Assembly (NCBI GenBank): GCA_023548195.1
Contig: JAJHZJ010000496.1
Location: 4,394,501 to 4,458,500 of the forward strand
Length of the DNA stretch: 64,000 nucleotides
Direction of reading: 5' to 3'
Source: Bettongia penicillata ogilbyi
Lineage: Eukaryota; Chordata; Mammalia; Diprotodontia; Potoroidae
Shown here: one piece after another, positions 44,964-56,550 of the stretch
Layout of the letters: every line of letters begins with the position of its first letter
Numbering within the stretch: position 1 is the first letter of the stretch
The notes under the pieces: generated by a model
Told to the model about the DNA's origin: nothing
Database searches by the model: none
The model's input: the letters and a program-made list of their open reading frames with translations, nothing else
Position numbers and translations under genes: made by a program

Positions 44964-45350
44964 GCCAAATTCATGGGTATCTTGAGAAAAAATTCAAATT
45001 TTGCTCTGAATCTTTGCAAAAAGCTCTTTTCCACCTCCTGAAAGCTGGCCTAAGTTTCTATTTACTTAAGTAGTTCTGATGTGTAGAGGTATGGAGAAAA
45101 ATACTAATTTGTCTTTTTGCTAAGAATTTCACTCTGGTCCACTACACAAACATAATTCCATCTTCTATTGATATGGCTCTTAATTCCAGGAGTTTCAGCT
45201 TCCTTTACAAATACTATTTAACTCACAACCTACAAGATCGTAGTTATTTCTATCCCCATTTTCCAAATGAGAAAACAAGTATAATACGATTAAGTGCTTT
45301 GCTTGCAGAGAATTGCACAACTCATTTGGGAGAAAAAGGTCTAAAGCACC
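44964..45350 (+). repeat. Unassigned repeat, copy 1 of a diverged pair
   Basis: Collinear with 51636-52016 over about 385 bp: tcatgggtatcttgaga, gctcttttccacctcctgaa, gtatggagaaaaatactaat, acaaatactatttaactcac, ccattttccaaatgag, attaagtgctttgcttgcag. The last third is MIR-like, the first two thirds match no family I know. Confidence 0.65.
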
Positions 45351-45607
45351 TATCTTGTGACTCATCCTTAAGTACACTGCTCACTAGATCTTCACATATA
45401 ATGCCTCAGAGAAAAAAAGCAGGTTTTAAATTTAAAACTAGTTGGGGAGGGAGAGAAGGTATACTGTGGTTGTTTTTTTGCTTTTGATGTTAGATATGCG
45501 TCTTGTCATTCATCTGGAGTGTGTACTATAAAATATTTTTCTCTCTCTGGGGGAACTTGGATTCCCCCAGGCATGCTCCCCATCATGGATATTAATAAGT
45601 GCTAAAA
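45351..45607. other. Unassigned intronic sequence
   Basis: Nothing recognisable. Confidence 0.45.
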
Positions 45608-45752
45608 TTAATAGCTAACATTTATATAGTACTTACTATGTGCCAGGCATTGTGCTAAATGCTCTACAAGTTCATGACAATCCTTGCAAGTAGGTACTAT
45701 TATTATCCCATTTTACAGATGAGGAAACTGAGGCAAACAGATATTGTGCCAA
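45608..45752 (-). mobile_element. MIR SINE
   Basis: atagctaacatttatatagt, actatgtgccaggcattgtg, cccattttacagatgaggaa. 5' (tRNA) half missing. Confidence 0.8.
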
Positions 45753-46074
45753 TAGACAGATATTGTGCTTTTACAGGAGCTCTGTTCTGTATATTATTTG
45801 TTCTTTTCTTAATTGTTAAGAGACTTCTTCATTCCCTAAGTCTTATGAACTTTGTGCTTCAAAGGGGAACTGGGTGACATCATATCAAGTGGTACCAATT
45901 AATATATTTCTTTTTCTATAAGCCCAACCCATCAAACAAGAAATCTACCAAAACATACTCAGGATTTTGATGTTATCTGACAGTTTATGACTCAAGGTTT
46001 CTAACAGAAGCCCCCACCTTCGTTTTTTTTTTTTTTTTACTGCTGTTCCTTTGTGTTCAGTGGATTTCTCTAGA
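45753..46074. other. Unassigned intronic sequence with a T-run
   Basis: A run of 16 T at 46024-46039; otherwise nothing recognisable. Confidence 0.5.
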
Positions 46075-46222
46075 AGTGATCCAATCTAAAGCCTTCATTT
46101 CATATCTAAAGAAATTGTGCCCAGAGACACAAAGTTACTTGTCCCAAGTCACACCAGCTAGTTAAGTATCAGAAATGGGATTGAAATGCAGATCTGATTT
46201 CAAGTGTAGCACTCTTGCCACT
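46075..46222 (-). mobile_element. MIR3-like SINE
   Basis: cccagagacacaaagttact, tgtcccaagtcacaccagct, gggattgaaatgcagatctg, tagcactcttgccact. Confidence 0.65.
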
Positions 46223-46504
46223 AAAAACAATATGTACTTAATAAGTGTCTGCCCAATCAAACTGAGTTATGCCAGATTATTGATCTTTCTTGTTTTCACT
46301 TGTGCTTTCACTTCTCCAAACCTTCAGAAATGGTTTTTTTTTCTGTTGGTTGTCATTGCATAGCAACAAGGAATAAAGGTTTCTAACGTAATAGAAGAAT
46401 TGATTGATATTACAACTTAAGTTGCCAACTAAATGAAGATTTTGTAGGTCTTTTTTCCTGGTCCCTGTTTACTTAAAGTCAAAAGACCTTTGATTAAAAA
46501 AAAA

Positions 46505-46640
46505 TCGACCAATAAGTATTTATTAAGCACTTATCAAGTGCCAAGTACTAGGCTAAGTGCCAGGAATACAAGAAGGGAAAGGAGTCCCTGCCTTTTAGAA
46601 GCTTACATTATAATGAGGAAGATAACATATTCAGAAATGT
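46505..46640 (-). repeat. L2 LINE 3' end
   Basis: aataagtatttattaagcac, caagtgccaagtactaggct, gagtccctgccttttagaag, cttacattataatgaggaa. Confidence 0.75.
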
Positions 46641-47589
46641 AAGAAAACATACTGTCCATGTAGGTCATCTATATCTCTGTGGTACGTCTTCAATGTACAG
46701 ACTGATGACTTATGACAGGCATAGATATCTCTTGAATCTTGCCTACCCCTCTGCGGGGAAGACTGACTCCTTTTTTGGAGGGAAGCAGAGGGGTAAAGAG
46801 ACTTGCTGATATGTTTTCCTCTGGGAGAGGAGGTGCAGCACTATATCTATCTATTCACTAAATAATGAGAGGCACAGATTTTTTAGGTACAGAAGTCAGT
46901 GGCATCCCTGCCACTATCCTATAAAAAGGGAGGGTAACACCTAAAAACTCCTGAACACTTCCCATTCAATGCTTATTACACAAAAGATCATTATAAAGAG
47001 TGAATAATGAGTAGATAAATGAATAAACCCATAGTGAGCAGAAATCAGAGAAGCTATACAGGTTGGAATGTGTCAAAAATACAAATGAGTTAGTGAATTT
47101 TTTAAATAGGAGATGAGAACTTGCTCAACTAAGAGAGGTCTGAGTTCACCCAGGGGGAAATAACCCAAATTGTCTAGGGAGGAAAACTGAAAATCAGAAC
47201 ATATTGAGGTGCTGGCTTTCCTTACAGGTCTGCTTTTCAAAGCCTATTCTTCTCTTCCTGTGTGTCACAAATCTGCTCTTAAGAGAGTCTGGAACCAGAT
47301 ATGTCTTCTCTCAGGCAAGAAAGAAAACATCTCTCTTCTTCCAAACTCTCTCACCAATTTAACCCTTCAATCACACCAGGTGACATCATCATCTCTCCTC
47401 CAGTCCAGAATCTCATTCCACCAGCAGCATAGGGCTACCTTGGCAATGGGGGTGGGGTGGGAGTGCTGCATTTCATAAAAAGCAGAAATATCGTACTGAA
47501 CTGACTCATTAAGTTGACAAAAGATTTGAGTTTTAAAGTCAATAGTTTTTTAAATGATTAAATATTAAAATTAAAAGAGTAAGACAAAT
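46641..47589. other. Unassigned intronic sequence
   Basis: No recognised gene or repeat. Confidence 0.45.
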
Positions 47590-47780
47590 CATAGAATTTT
47601 TAGAGCTAGAAGAGAGCTTTAGGGATGCTTTTATCTCGTTTCACCCCCTCCCTACCCTCATCCCCTTCCTGCAGGTGAAATTTATTGATTGAGGTTGAAG
47701 AGCTTTGTGGTGGCAGAACCTAGATTTGAAACTAAGCTACGTAATTCTTAATTCAGTGATCTTCCCACAATACCACATGC
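47590..47780 (-). mobile_element. MIR3-like SINE
   Basis: atcatagaatttttagagct, agaagagagctttagggatg, cttcctgcaggtgaaattta, aacctagatttgaaactaag. Confidence 0.55.
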
Positions 47781-47804
47781 CAATGAAACACTGGACAGAA
47801 CTTT

Positions 47805-48310
47805 AACTGAGCCTAAGCAAGTATTTGTTAAGCTCTTACTTTGTACTACTTCCTTCACTAGGCATAGGTGATACAGACAAAAAAAAATGGTCTCTGTCTT
47901 CAAGCAGTTGCCGTTGCACCAAGGGAATACGTTGCGTGCACAGACAAGGAAATACAAAATGTAGACAGTGGAATCTCAGAAGTATGAAAACATTCACCTG
48001 TGGGGACTCCTGAAAAAAAAGAGAAAAATCTGAGTCACATTTGAGCTGTGACTTGGGAATTCTAAGAGGCAGGGCTGAAGGGGGATCCCATTTCAGGCAC
48101 AGGACATGGAGATGAAAAGTATCAGGCTCAGCTCAGGGATCAATAGATGGCAGGACATTTTTGCTAGAATGCAGACTGAAGTGGGGACAAGTCAAATGAG
48201 CCTGGAAAGGAGTGAGAACATGGAGAGCTTTAAATGCAGGATCAAGGAGCATCTTATCTTAGTAACAGAAGGGAGTTACTGAAGACTTCTGAGCAGGGGA
48301 GTAAAACTCT
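47805..48310 (-). mobile_element. L2 LINE 3' portion
   Basis: Reverse tail (agtatttgttaagctcttac, ggtctctgtcttcaagcag) then reverse ORF2 end: tcacatttgagctgtgactt, ccatttcaggcacaggacat, gagctttaaatgcaggatca, ctgagcaggggagtaaaac. Confidence 0.7.
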
Positions 48311-48467
48311 CACACTTAAATGTAAAAATTAATTTGGCAATTTGATCGAACTGGTTAGTACCTAGAAACACAAAGATTTGCCTTGCAAATAGCATTGTAT
48401 GGACCTTTACAGTTGTGTGAACATAAAAACTGAGTATTCAGGATTCCAAATGAAAGAAGGGGAAGGA

Positions 48468-48640
48468 AATAAACCTTTATTATTATAACATCTCCTATGT
48501 GCTAGGCACTATGCTAAGTACTTTACAAGTATTTTCTCATTTGGTCCTCACAACAACCTAGGGAGGGAGAGGCTATAATTGTTTCTATTTAACATATGAG
48601 GAAATGGAGGCAGACAGAAGTAAAGTGACTTGCCCTGGTC
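48468..48640 (-). mobile_element. MIR SINE
   Basis: cctatgtgctaggcactatg, tttggtcctcacaacaacct, catatgaggaaatggaggca, aaagtgacttgccctgg. Confidence 0.78.
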
Positions 48641-48934
48641 TTAGAAACTTCTTGTTACCTTTACAAAAGGATTCTGTACTACTGCATTCAGTTCTGCATA
48701 TCATAATACTGGTATCCGCTAAGTATGCACACTATTATTTGAGAGTGAAATGTGTCAGTGCTTAGAGTAGCGCTTGGTGGATTGGGGATATTTAATGAAT
48801 GTGCTGGATTGAGTTCCCAATCAGGAGTTGCTTCCCATAAGAGGTAAGATCTTCAAGGTTCAGCCAAAGGACCACCTCTTACATGCTTCCCACCCTGATT
48901 ATCTGATAGCATTGTAGGGGACAATGGAAAGAAT
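48641..48934. other. Unassigned intronic sequence
   Basis: Nothing certain. Confidence 0.4.
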
Positions 48935-49992
48935 ATTGACTTTTTTCATGTTAGCCCACCTGATAGGTGAGATGTGGTACTTCAGATTTGTTTTAATTTG
49001 CATTTCTATTATCAACAGTGATTTTGAGTATTTTTTCATATGGCTATAGATTGCTTTAATTTCCTCATCCCAAAATTACCTGTTCATATACTGTGACCAT
49101 TCATCAATTGTGAATGACTTGTTATTCTTACAGACATGACACAGTTCTCTCTCTATTTTAGAAATGAGGCCTTTATTAGAGATAGTGGCTGTAAAAACTG
49201 TTTCTCAGCTTTCAGCTTCCCTTCTAATCTTGGTTTCATTGACTCATTTGTGGAAACGCTTTTTAATTTAATGTAATCAAAATTATCCATTCTGTATCTC
49301 TTGTTTGGTCATAAATGTTCTCTGTCTCTTCTTTGGTCATAAATGCTTCCCTTCTCCACAGATCTGCCAGGAAAACTATTTCTTGCTGTCCTGATTTGCT
49401 TATAGTTTAACTTTTATAGCTAAATTACATACTCATTTTGATCTTATCTTGGTGTATGGTGTAAGATCAATGTTGGTCTGTGCCTAGTTTCTGCCATACT
49501 ATTCTCCAGTTTTCTCAGCAGGTTTTGTCAGATAGTGAGTTCTTTTTCCAGAAGCTGGAGTCTTTGGGTTTATCAAATAGTAGGTTAATATACTCATTGA
49601 CTACTGTTTCTTGTGTACCTAACATATCGCATTGTATTTCTTAGTACTAAATAATTTTGATGATTGCTGCTTTATAATGCAGTTTTACATCTGGTGTGGC
49701 TAGATCACTCTCCTTTGCATTTCTTTTCATTAATTTCCTCGATGTTCTAGATCTTTTTGTTCTTTCAGATGCATTTTGTTATTATTTTTTCTAGCTCCAT
49801 AAAATATATATTTTTATAGTTTGATTGGTATGACACTGAATAATTAATTTAGGTAGAATTGTCCTTTTTATTCGATTAGGTTAGCCTACCCATGAGCAAC
49901 TGATATTGTTCCAGTTATTTAGATCTGACTTTATTTTGTGTGAAAAGTGTTGTGTAATTGTATTCACATAGTTCCTGGGTTTGTTTTAGCAG
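48935..49992 (-). mobile_element. L1 LINE ORF2 3' fragment
   Basis: Plus strand reads like reverse L1 ORF2: aggtgagatgtggtacttca, ttttaatttgcatttctatt, gagtattttttcatatggct, gtgaccattcatcaattgtg, ttagagatagtggctgtaaa, cctttgcatttcttttcatt. About 1.06 kb, stop-ridden, without an adjacent A-rich 3' tail or 5' region. Confidence 0.75.
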
Positions 49993-50339
49993 GTAGACTC
50001 TAGGTAGGGAGTCTAAAAAGAAGGAAGACATGGGGGCCAATTGATGGAGAGGAAAAAGAATGACAAGTTTGGCAAAGACCTAGAAGGTATGTTGGGCTCT
50101 ATTTGAGAGTGCATGAAAGGGAGGGATATAAAATCAGCCTTAGATGTAGACTGGAGGACAGACAGCATGCTGGAAATTTTAATCCAATAGAAAGGTCTGT
50201 AAAATCTAGAAGAAAAACATTCAAAAATAATTCTAATCCAAGGTCAGAGGCACTAAGTATCAAAAGGAAGGTACAAATAGAGTATGAACAAGGAGAATTC
50301 TATCTACTGTGGTTAGGAGAGAAAAAATAATTTTAATAA
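49993..50339. other. Unassigned intronic sequence
   Basis: Nothing recognisable. Confidence 0.45.
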
Positions 50340-50605
50340 TATTAATAAATGATAATAACAACATTAAAATAGCTTAAAGTTCAAAAAATACTTTGCATAT
50401 CTTATTCGATCCTCACAACATCCCTTCTAAGGTTAGCACTACTATTATTACTACTTGACAGATGAGGACATTGAGACCGAGTCCAGAGAAATGTCTGACC
50501 CAGGGTCACATGGAAAGTACCTGAGACAGGATTTGAACCCTAGCCTTCTTGAGCCCAAGCTCAGAACTCTTCTACTCTTTTATCTGATGCTCTATCCAAC
50601 CGAGT
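50340..50605 (-). mobile_element. MIR SINE
   Basis: tattcgatcctcacaacatc, actacttgacagatgaggac, gacccagggtcacatggaaa, gacaggatttgaaccctagc, tgctctatccaaccgag. Full length. Confidence 0.82.
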
Positions 50606-50834
50606 GCTTTTAGAAAGCAGCTTCATTGGTACAGATGTAAATGTCTGTTCTTCTCACCAGCAGCAACACCAATGGGAATGACTGGTGCAGGCAGTTTATA
50701 TAGCACTCCTGGGATGGCTAGATTTTCTGCTCCGGAAATTTGGGGAGTCAGAAAAACATCTCTATCTCCCAGGGCCTTTGCCACAAAAATAGAGATTATA
50801 GAAGATCACTCGGTCAGTTATAAGTCTTAAAAAG
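50606..50834. other. Unassigned intronic sequence
   Basis: Nothing recognisable. Confidence 0.45.
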
Positions 50835-51045
50835 AAGAGAATTGTTCTGTGACATAATGGAATGAGCAAAGGAAAGACTTTGGGTATCCAAAGACTTGTG
50901 AATCCTGGCTTTGTCAGTTACTAAACTGTGTGATCTCATTCCAATCAGTACTTCTAAGAGCCTCAGTTTTCAAGACTAGAAAAGGAGATTAATAATACTT
51001 CCATTACTTATCTCAGAGGTTTATTTTAAGGAACTGAATAAGCTA
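50835..51045 (+). mobile_element. MIR-type SINE
   Basis: ttgtgaatcctggctttgtc, gttactaaactgtgtgatct, ctaagagcctcagttttca, gaggtttattttaaggaact. Confidence 0.65.
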
Positions 51046-51049
51046 ATAT

Positions 51050-51285
51050 AGTGTGTGCATGCATACATACATACACATATAAATATATATATATACATAG
51101 TTTGTGTATATATTTGTAAAATGAATATATCTATATATTATATATATGTTAACTTATTCTGATCCTTGAAACAGGTGCATATTATATATACCTATGTGTA
51201 AGTATATTTATATATGTGTGTCCGTATAGTCTACGTACATATGCATATGTGTATATATGCATATGTGTATGTATAAAATAAACCT
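51050..51285. repeat. TATACA-rich simple sequence
   Basis: Alternating ta/ca/tg repeats (acatacatacacatataaat and similar) over 235 bp, like the region at 28300. Confidence 0.85.
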
Positions 51286-51635
51286 GTTTTGTCAACTATA
51301 GACTACCTAACCAGTGAGATTTGGGGGTAACTGCTCTGAAATTGAGCACTGAGATATGGTGTGATTCCAGGAGGCGGCCTGAAGGCAAGAAGGAGGAGGC
51401 TTTGCCAGCTAGTGCTAAAAACGGCCTGAGGCTCCTATCCAAGAGTAGTTTAAAAAAACAACAAAAGTTTTCACAGTTAACTACTGGTACATCCTACATA
51501 GTGCAGGAATTTTGTTGGCAATATGCTGATTTTTTCTTTTCTTTTTTCTTTTCAGGCATGTGGGCTAACACTGTAAAGTGGGTCAGTCACAGTTACATCT
51601 GATTTGGTATATTCCTCATTAAAAAAGAAAAAAAG
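51286..51635. other. Unassigned intronic sequence
   Basis: A CT-rich stretch (ttttcttttctttttt) at 51532-51555; otherwise nothing recognisable. Confidence 0.45.
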
Positions 51636-52016
51636 CCAAGCTCATGAGCATCTTGAGGAAAAGTTCAAACCTTGCTCCACAAGCTCTTCTCTACTTCCAG
51701 AAAGCCAGTCCAAGCTTCCATCTACTCAAGGCACTCTGCCACACAAAGGTGTGGAGAAAAATATTAATTTTTCCCCTCTTGTTGAGAATCCAGCACTTGT
51801 CCAGAATGGAAACACCTCTTCATCTCATATCAATATGGATCTCATTCCAAGAATGTCACATTTCTTGACAAACACTATTTAACTCACAGTATAAAGAGGG
51901 AATCATTATTTTTATCACCATTTTCCAAAGGGAGGGGGGAAAGCCCACAACTGAATTAAGTGCTTTTCTTGCGGAGGATTCCATACCTCATCTGGAAGAA
52001 CTGAGCCTAACACAGC
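51636..52016 (+). repeat. Unassigned repeat, copy 2 of a diverged pair
   Basis: Collinear with 44964-45350: ctcatgagcatcttgagg, gctcttctctacttccagaa, ggtgtggagaaaaatattaa, acaaacactatttaactcac, ccattttccaaaggga, attaagtgcttttcttgcgg. Same orientation, 6.67 kb away. Confidence 0.65.
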
Positions 52017-52714
52017 AATCTTGGGTCTCTCCTGGGCTGGTCTGTCTCTCTACCTCAAAATCTTGCCCACCACATCAACACTCTGTTGACTGATAGCATT
52101 CTCTCCGTGAACCATAAGCTGGAGAGGAGTTTCTGCAGCCAAAACATTTGTGTGTGTTTAAAAAGCAAATCACAGCATGCACTGTCGGAGGATTGTGTGT
52201 CTAGGAGAGCTGCCATTTTTAACTAAGGGTACACCAATTCCCAAACAGTGACAGCTGATCTGCTTTTTACACTGTTGACACACATGCTGGAAAAAAAATG
52301 GGTCCTACCAGCAACATTCCTGGACTATGAATTATTCATGGATTTTACATGAGGCATAAGAAATCAGCCCAGACAGCTGACTTTTGGATAGTCTTTGGAC
52401 AAGTAATCAATCTGCCCATTCATTATATCCTATCTCCACTTAGACCAAGGGCAAGGCAGGTGGGACTGCCCCTTTCTGCCTTTTTTTTCCCCTTCAAGAT
52501 TGCCCTAGAAGTTCATTTTATGCTATACATATTACAGGCAAACACTGGTAGCTGGGGCTAGAGGAGAGTGGCATACTGCTCATCCTATTGTATGTAAGTC
52601 TGCCCAATGAGCACTTTTTTAACTTGTTAAGTTTTTGAAATTTAAAAAAAAATATATATGTATATATAAAAACATGAAAAAGAAACAGATTTTAATAAAG
52701 TATAAATGACAATT
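52017..52714. other. Unassigned intronic sequence
   Basis: No recognised gene or repeat; A-rich with tatata at 52646-52668. Confidence 0.45.
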
Positions 52715-52790
52715 ACTTGTCTCAGAATCCAGGACCTGGATTCATGTCCCCTGGACTGTGACATATATTAGCTATGTGATTCTGGAAAAA
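52715..52790 (+). mobile_element. MIR-type SINE head
   Basis: tcagaatccaggacctggat, tcatgtcccctggactgtga, ttagctatgtgattctgg. Confidence 0.6.
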
Positions 52791-52794
52791 ATCA

Positions 52795-52920
52795 GAAGAT
52801 TCGAGATTTGGAGCTAAAAGGGTGGAAACTGAGACTCTGAGAGGTTACCCAGGTCACACAGCTACTAAACATCATGTAATTTTATTTTTAGCCCCAGTCT
52901 TTGATGCTTGCTATCGCTGC
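52795..52920 (-). mobile_element. MIR3-like SINE
   Basis: agatttggagctaaaagggt, ggttacccaggtcacacagc, tagccccagtctttgatgct. Confidence 0.55.
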
Positions 52921-53112
52921 TCTTTTATTGGGATTTTTATTAGCTAGCCTTCAAAATATGTCCTCATTTTTGGGATAATCTTCTAAAACTTTTTTTCCAC
53001 CCTGGTGCTGTTGTATTGCTATTGTTTCCTGTGTAGATCATATGTCTCTTTTGAGTACTGATATATTATCCCTTGGTGGGCACTGCAATATTCTGAAGTT
53101 TGATTTTAGCAT

Positions 53113-53465
53113 CACATGTTTGGAGACTGAAAGGAACCTCAGAAACCATCTAGTCCAGGGGTTCTTAGCCTTGGATTAAGATTTCAGGAGTCTGTGAGCC
53201 TCTGTGGGAAAAATTTTCTATCTTTACTATCACTAACATTGAACTGAAGGTTATCGTTTTCCTTAAATACTTAAAAATGTCATTCTGAATAGAGTCCCAT
53301 CTATTTCAGTGGTCTGCCAATGGGGTCTATCATGCTCAAAAGAACAAAGAGACCTTCCTCTACTCTAACTTCCTCATTGTACAGACAAGTCAAGCAACTT
53401 GCTTGGGTCACAAAGCTAAGTTTCTGAGATAGGATTTGAACTTAGGTCCTTCTGACTCTGACTAG
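53113..53465 (-). mobile_element. MIR3-like SINE, split by a DNA transposon
   Basis: Left part 53113-53156 (gagactgaaaggaacctcag) and right part 53346-53465 (taacttcctcattgtacaga, ggatttgaacttaggtcctt) flank a hAT-like element. Confidence 0.7.
53157..53345 (+). mobile_element. hAT-like DNA transposon nested in a MIR3-like element
   Basis: Starts ccaggggttcttagccttgg, contains gtcattctgaatagagtccc and ccaatggggtctatcatgct. About 189 bp, right end decayed. Confidence 0.6.
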
Positions 53466-54111
53466 CAAGCACATGGAAAAAAATGACTTGGTCAGACCAT
53501 ATAGTCTCTCTGCCTTCATAATGTGATCAGCCATGAGAAGCATTGGGAGAATTGCACTGCCTAGCAATTCTCTTCCCATTAGATGCCCCACCCTTCAAAA
53601 TGGCAGCAATCACTGTAGGCAAGCAGGCATCTGATCATGACTACCTTCTTTTATGCCTTGCTTAAAAGTTAAGAGTCACAAGCTCAGTACCTACTCTCTC
53701 ATCACTTCTGTCAAGGAGTCTGCTATGATCTGAACATCAGGCGAGTTTTACCTACTAAGCCCATGTGTCTTTGTAACTGACTGTAGTCAACAAATACTAA
53801 GAGGGACTTATCTTATATTCTTCTCACCTCTTAGTTTGTGACCATAAAACTGTGGTCTACCATAAAAAAAAGAAAGAAAAAGAAAAAAATCCTAAAAGCC
53901 AAAGAAATCTGTGAAAACTGCCTGTTCTTATGTCATGGTATCATCAAGGTCACCTTGGACACCTGTGTAGATGATATTCTGATAAAAATTATATGAATAT
54001 GAAAAGTGGGTTTATAAAGTGGTTTAGAAGTTACTGATGTTCTTTTGGTCACTTCTTTTTTTATGTAATAATACTGTCCATGATTTATTTCTAATCAACT
54101 ATTTAGAGCTG
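53466..54111. other. Unassigned intronic sequence
   Basis: Nothing recognisable. Confidence 0.45.
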
Positions 54112-54300
54112 GAGAATCTCAGAGGTCAGTTAGTATACCCCCTCCCCTTTTAGAAAGAAGGCCCAGCAAGGTGAAATGACTTGCTTTCAGTCACACAAGC
54201 ACTTAGCAATAGTTTGGTATCTTCAATCAAGCACTCATTAAACATCTACTATGTGCCAGGCACTATATACTTAGCTCTAGCAATGTCCCTCCCAAAAGCA
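54112..54300 (-). mobile_element. MIR3-like SINE plus L2 tail
   Basis: agagctggagaatctcagag, gtgaaatgacttgctttcag, then gcactcattaaacatctact and atgtgccaggcactatata. Confidence 0.6.
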
Positions 54301-55004
54301 AAAAAAAAACCAAACCCAAATCCCAAACTGAGAACAGTTCCTGACTGTCCCAGAGCTTGATGCTTGGGGAACAAAGTTCTCATTGTTACAAAAATGACAT
54401 CACCTGTAGCATAGATTTCCTCTTTGTGTATTTCGTCCATCTTGTCCATTTTTCCTGATCACCATAGCCTCAAATGCCATTTCACTTTTCTTTTCTCACC
54501 TTGAGTGTTATTCAATGGTGATGCTTCTCCAGGTACTGATGATGATGACAAATCATCAAAGCAATGTAGGAACTCCATTCCATTGTCTTTCCAATCTTGC
54601 CTACAAATCGTTTGGGGGTGACCAGATCTTTTGCAGTCTTGTCCCCCCCAGACCTGCCATGGCTTCTCATAGCATGTTTGGCAATGCTATTCATCATCTT
54701 CCCTCATTTTTAACAAATGAGGTAGCACATGGGCTCTGAAGACAGAGGACTTCACTTTCAATCCAATCTGTGATGTTTATCACGTCTATAACCTGGGCCT
54801 CAGTGAGGTGTCTTGGCTCTAGAGATATGACCCCAAGTGAGCAAGATTTGGGTTACTTTATATTCAAATCAATGTTGCCTTTGGGCACTGGATGTCATTG
54901 CTTAATGGATTTGACTTCACCTGTAAGCTTCTTGAAGGCAGGCATTGTTTCATCTTCTTTGCAGAAGCAGGAATAAGGATAGGGACTGAATCTATAATTT
55001 CTTT
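54301..55004. other. Unassigned intronic sequence
   Basis: 54900-54960 (gtaagcttcttgaaggcagg) is an L2 tail fragment; otherwise no gene or repeat recognised. Confidence 0.45.
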
Positions 55005-55215
55005 GGTACAGGGAACTCCCAGGTGGCTAAGCTCCCTTTACCAATGCAAGTAAGTACTTCTGCAAGCCCAGCATTCAAGAGTTGCCTGAGCACTGTGGAG
55101 TTAGGTCCCAAAGGGTCTCAAAGGCAGGGTGTATCAGAGGTAGGATTTGAATCCAGGTCTTCCTGATTTCAAGGTCAGCTCTTTCCCTATTTCACCACAC
55201 TGGTACAGAGAAAGT
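55005..55215 (+). mobile_element. SINE, 'aaactccctctaccaat' family, nearly complete
   Basis: gggaactcccaggtggctaa, ctccctttaccaatgcaagt, aagagttgcctgagcactgt, aggatttgaatccaggtctt, cctatttcaccacactggta. The best copy of this family here. Confidence 0.7.
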
Positions 55216-55295
55216 GCTTAACAAATGCTTGCTGGTTGAGAGATTTTTTTGTTTCATTATGGAAGCTATGGAAGCATAGAGGTTATCTATGAAAT

Positions 55296-55563
55296 AATAA
55301 TAATATTGTTAAAAAGTGTTAATTGTTAAAAAGTGTCAAAGTTTGCAAAATGCTATGCAAAACACTATTACCTTGTTTTATCTTCTCAATAACCCTGGGA
55401 AGTGGAGGGTAAAATATCCTCATTTTATAGATAAGACAACTGAGGCAGACAGAGGTTAAGGGATTTGCCCAGGGTGTCATAGCTGGTCGGCATCTGAGAC
55501 TGGATTTGAAGAAGGGTCTGACTCAGACCTAGCATTCTATCCACTGAACCACCTTGCTGCCTA
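55296..55563 (-). mobile_element. MIR SINE
   Basis: ttatcttctcaataaccctg, gataagacaactgaggcaga, gggatttgcccagggtgtca, gcattctatccactgaacca. Full length. Confidence 0.82.
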
Positions 55564-55928
55564 TAATAATAACCTAACCAGACTACTTGACCTTCTCAAG
55601 GTCAGGAAAGGAAGCCAAGAAGCTTATTAGCTCTGCAATGCTTCTACTGGCACCAAGGCAACTGTATCACTCTTGCTCCCTGGAAAGTGAAACGAATGAT
55701 TTATAAGTGATTGACTTTACAGAAGCAAGATAACGATTCTGCCGCTCCACGAAGTATTAAGTATTTGACGAATAATTGATAATTAAAGAAAGATTTTTTT
55801 TTAAAGTTCTCACTCTGATGGTTTTGGGTGCTATCTTTTTATGATTTTATTTTAAAAAGTTTTCCCCAGCTTAAGCAACAGCAATGTTTATTTGGAGAAA
55901 ATGGATTTCTATGTGGGAGGAGTGAATG
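55564..55928. other. Unassigned intronic sequence
   Basis: Nothing recognisable. Confidence 0.5.
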
Positions 55929-55953
55929 GTGTGTGTGTGTGTGTGTGTGTGTG
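55929..55953. repeat. (GT)n microsatellite
   Basis: Twelve GT units, then a gcacatgtgtgcacgcgtgtg stretch and a GA-rich run to about 56010; alternating purine/pyrimidine, Z-DNA-prone. Confidence 0.94.
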
Positions 55954-56273
55954 CACATGTGTGCACGCGTGTGTGAGAGAGAGAGAAAGAGTGAGAGACA
56001 GACAGCGAAAGGGAGAGAGAAGGGGGAAGACAAAAACATGTTGGAAACATTTTCTGGATTTTTTTTCAATCATTTTTCAATTATGTTTAATGAAGATTTA
56101 AGGTTTTATGGATTTTGGAGTGTTTTAGAGCTGGTTAAATATTAATCACTCACTTATAATTTCCCAATTACTCTTTGTTCTTGGGAAGATTGTGGAGTCA
56201 AATAATGTCTTGAGAAATTGGCAAACTCTTGGCTTTGAAATTCAGATCTAATAAACCACCCCACTCATACCTC

Positions 56274-56340
56274 TCTATACAATGTGTCCTGAAAATCTCA
56301 GTCCAGTTTTAAGATATTCAAGTTTAATAAAGCTGTAAAA
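56274..56340 (+). mobile_element. Mariner-type terminal repeat fragment
   Basis: caatgtgtcctgaaaatctc, agtccagttttaagatattc, ttaataaagctgtaaaaagt resemble a short mariner MITE whose consensus has gtgcagttttaagc in inverted halves. The right half is decayed. Confidence 0.45.
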
Positions 56341-56348
56341 AGTGTTCA

Positions 56349-56513
56349 AAGCACACACACACACACACATATACATCCACCTATATATATACCTACCCAT
56401 ACACATTATATACATACATATAATATAGAGATACATACATACATATACAATCTACACATATATGTATATACATGTAAGTGTAGATTGTGTGTGTGTGCAT
56501 GTGTATATATATT

Positions 56514-56548
<35 letters not shown>

Positions 56549-56550
56549 GT
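56349..56550. repeat. (CA)n/(TA)n compound microsatellite inside HAL1
   Basis: CA run, then tatata/catacata mixtures, then a TA run up to 56550. The adjoining HAL1 at 39381 has tatatacatatagac at the equivalent place, which could be the seed. Confidence 0.85.

Noticed and set aside
46024..46039. T-run as a Pol III terminator of a small RNA gene
   Set aside because: No A/B box or structured RNA upstream; most likely a remnant of a retroposon tail on the other strand.
55828..56145. 105-codon frame with a Cys/Val run
   Set aside because: Crosses the (GT)n microsatellite; the valine/cysteine run is the repeat.
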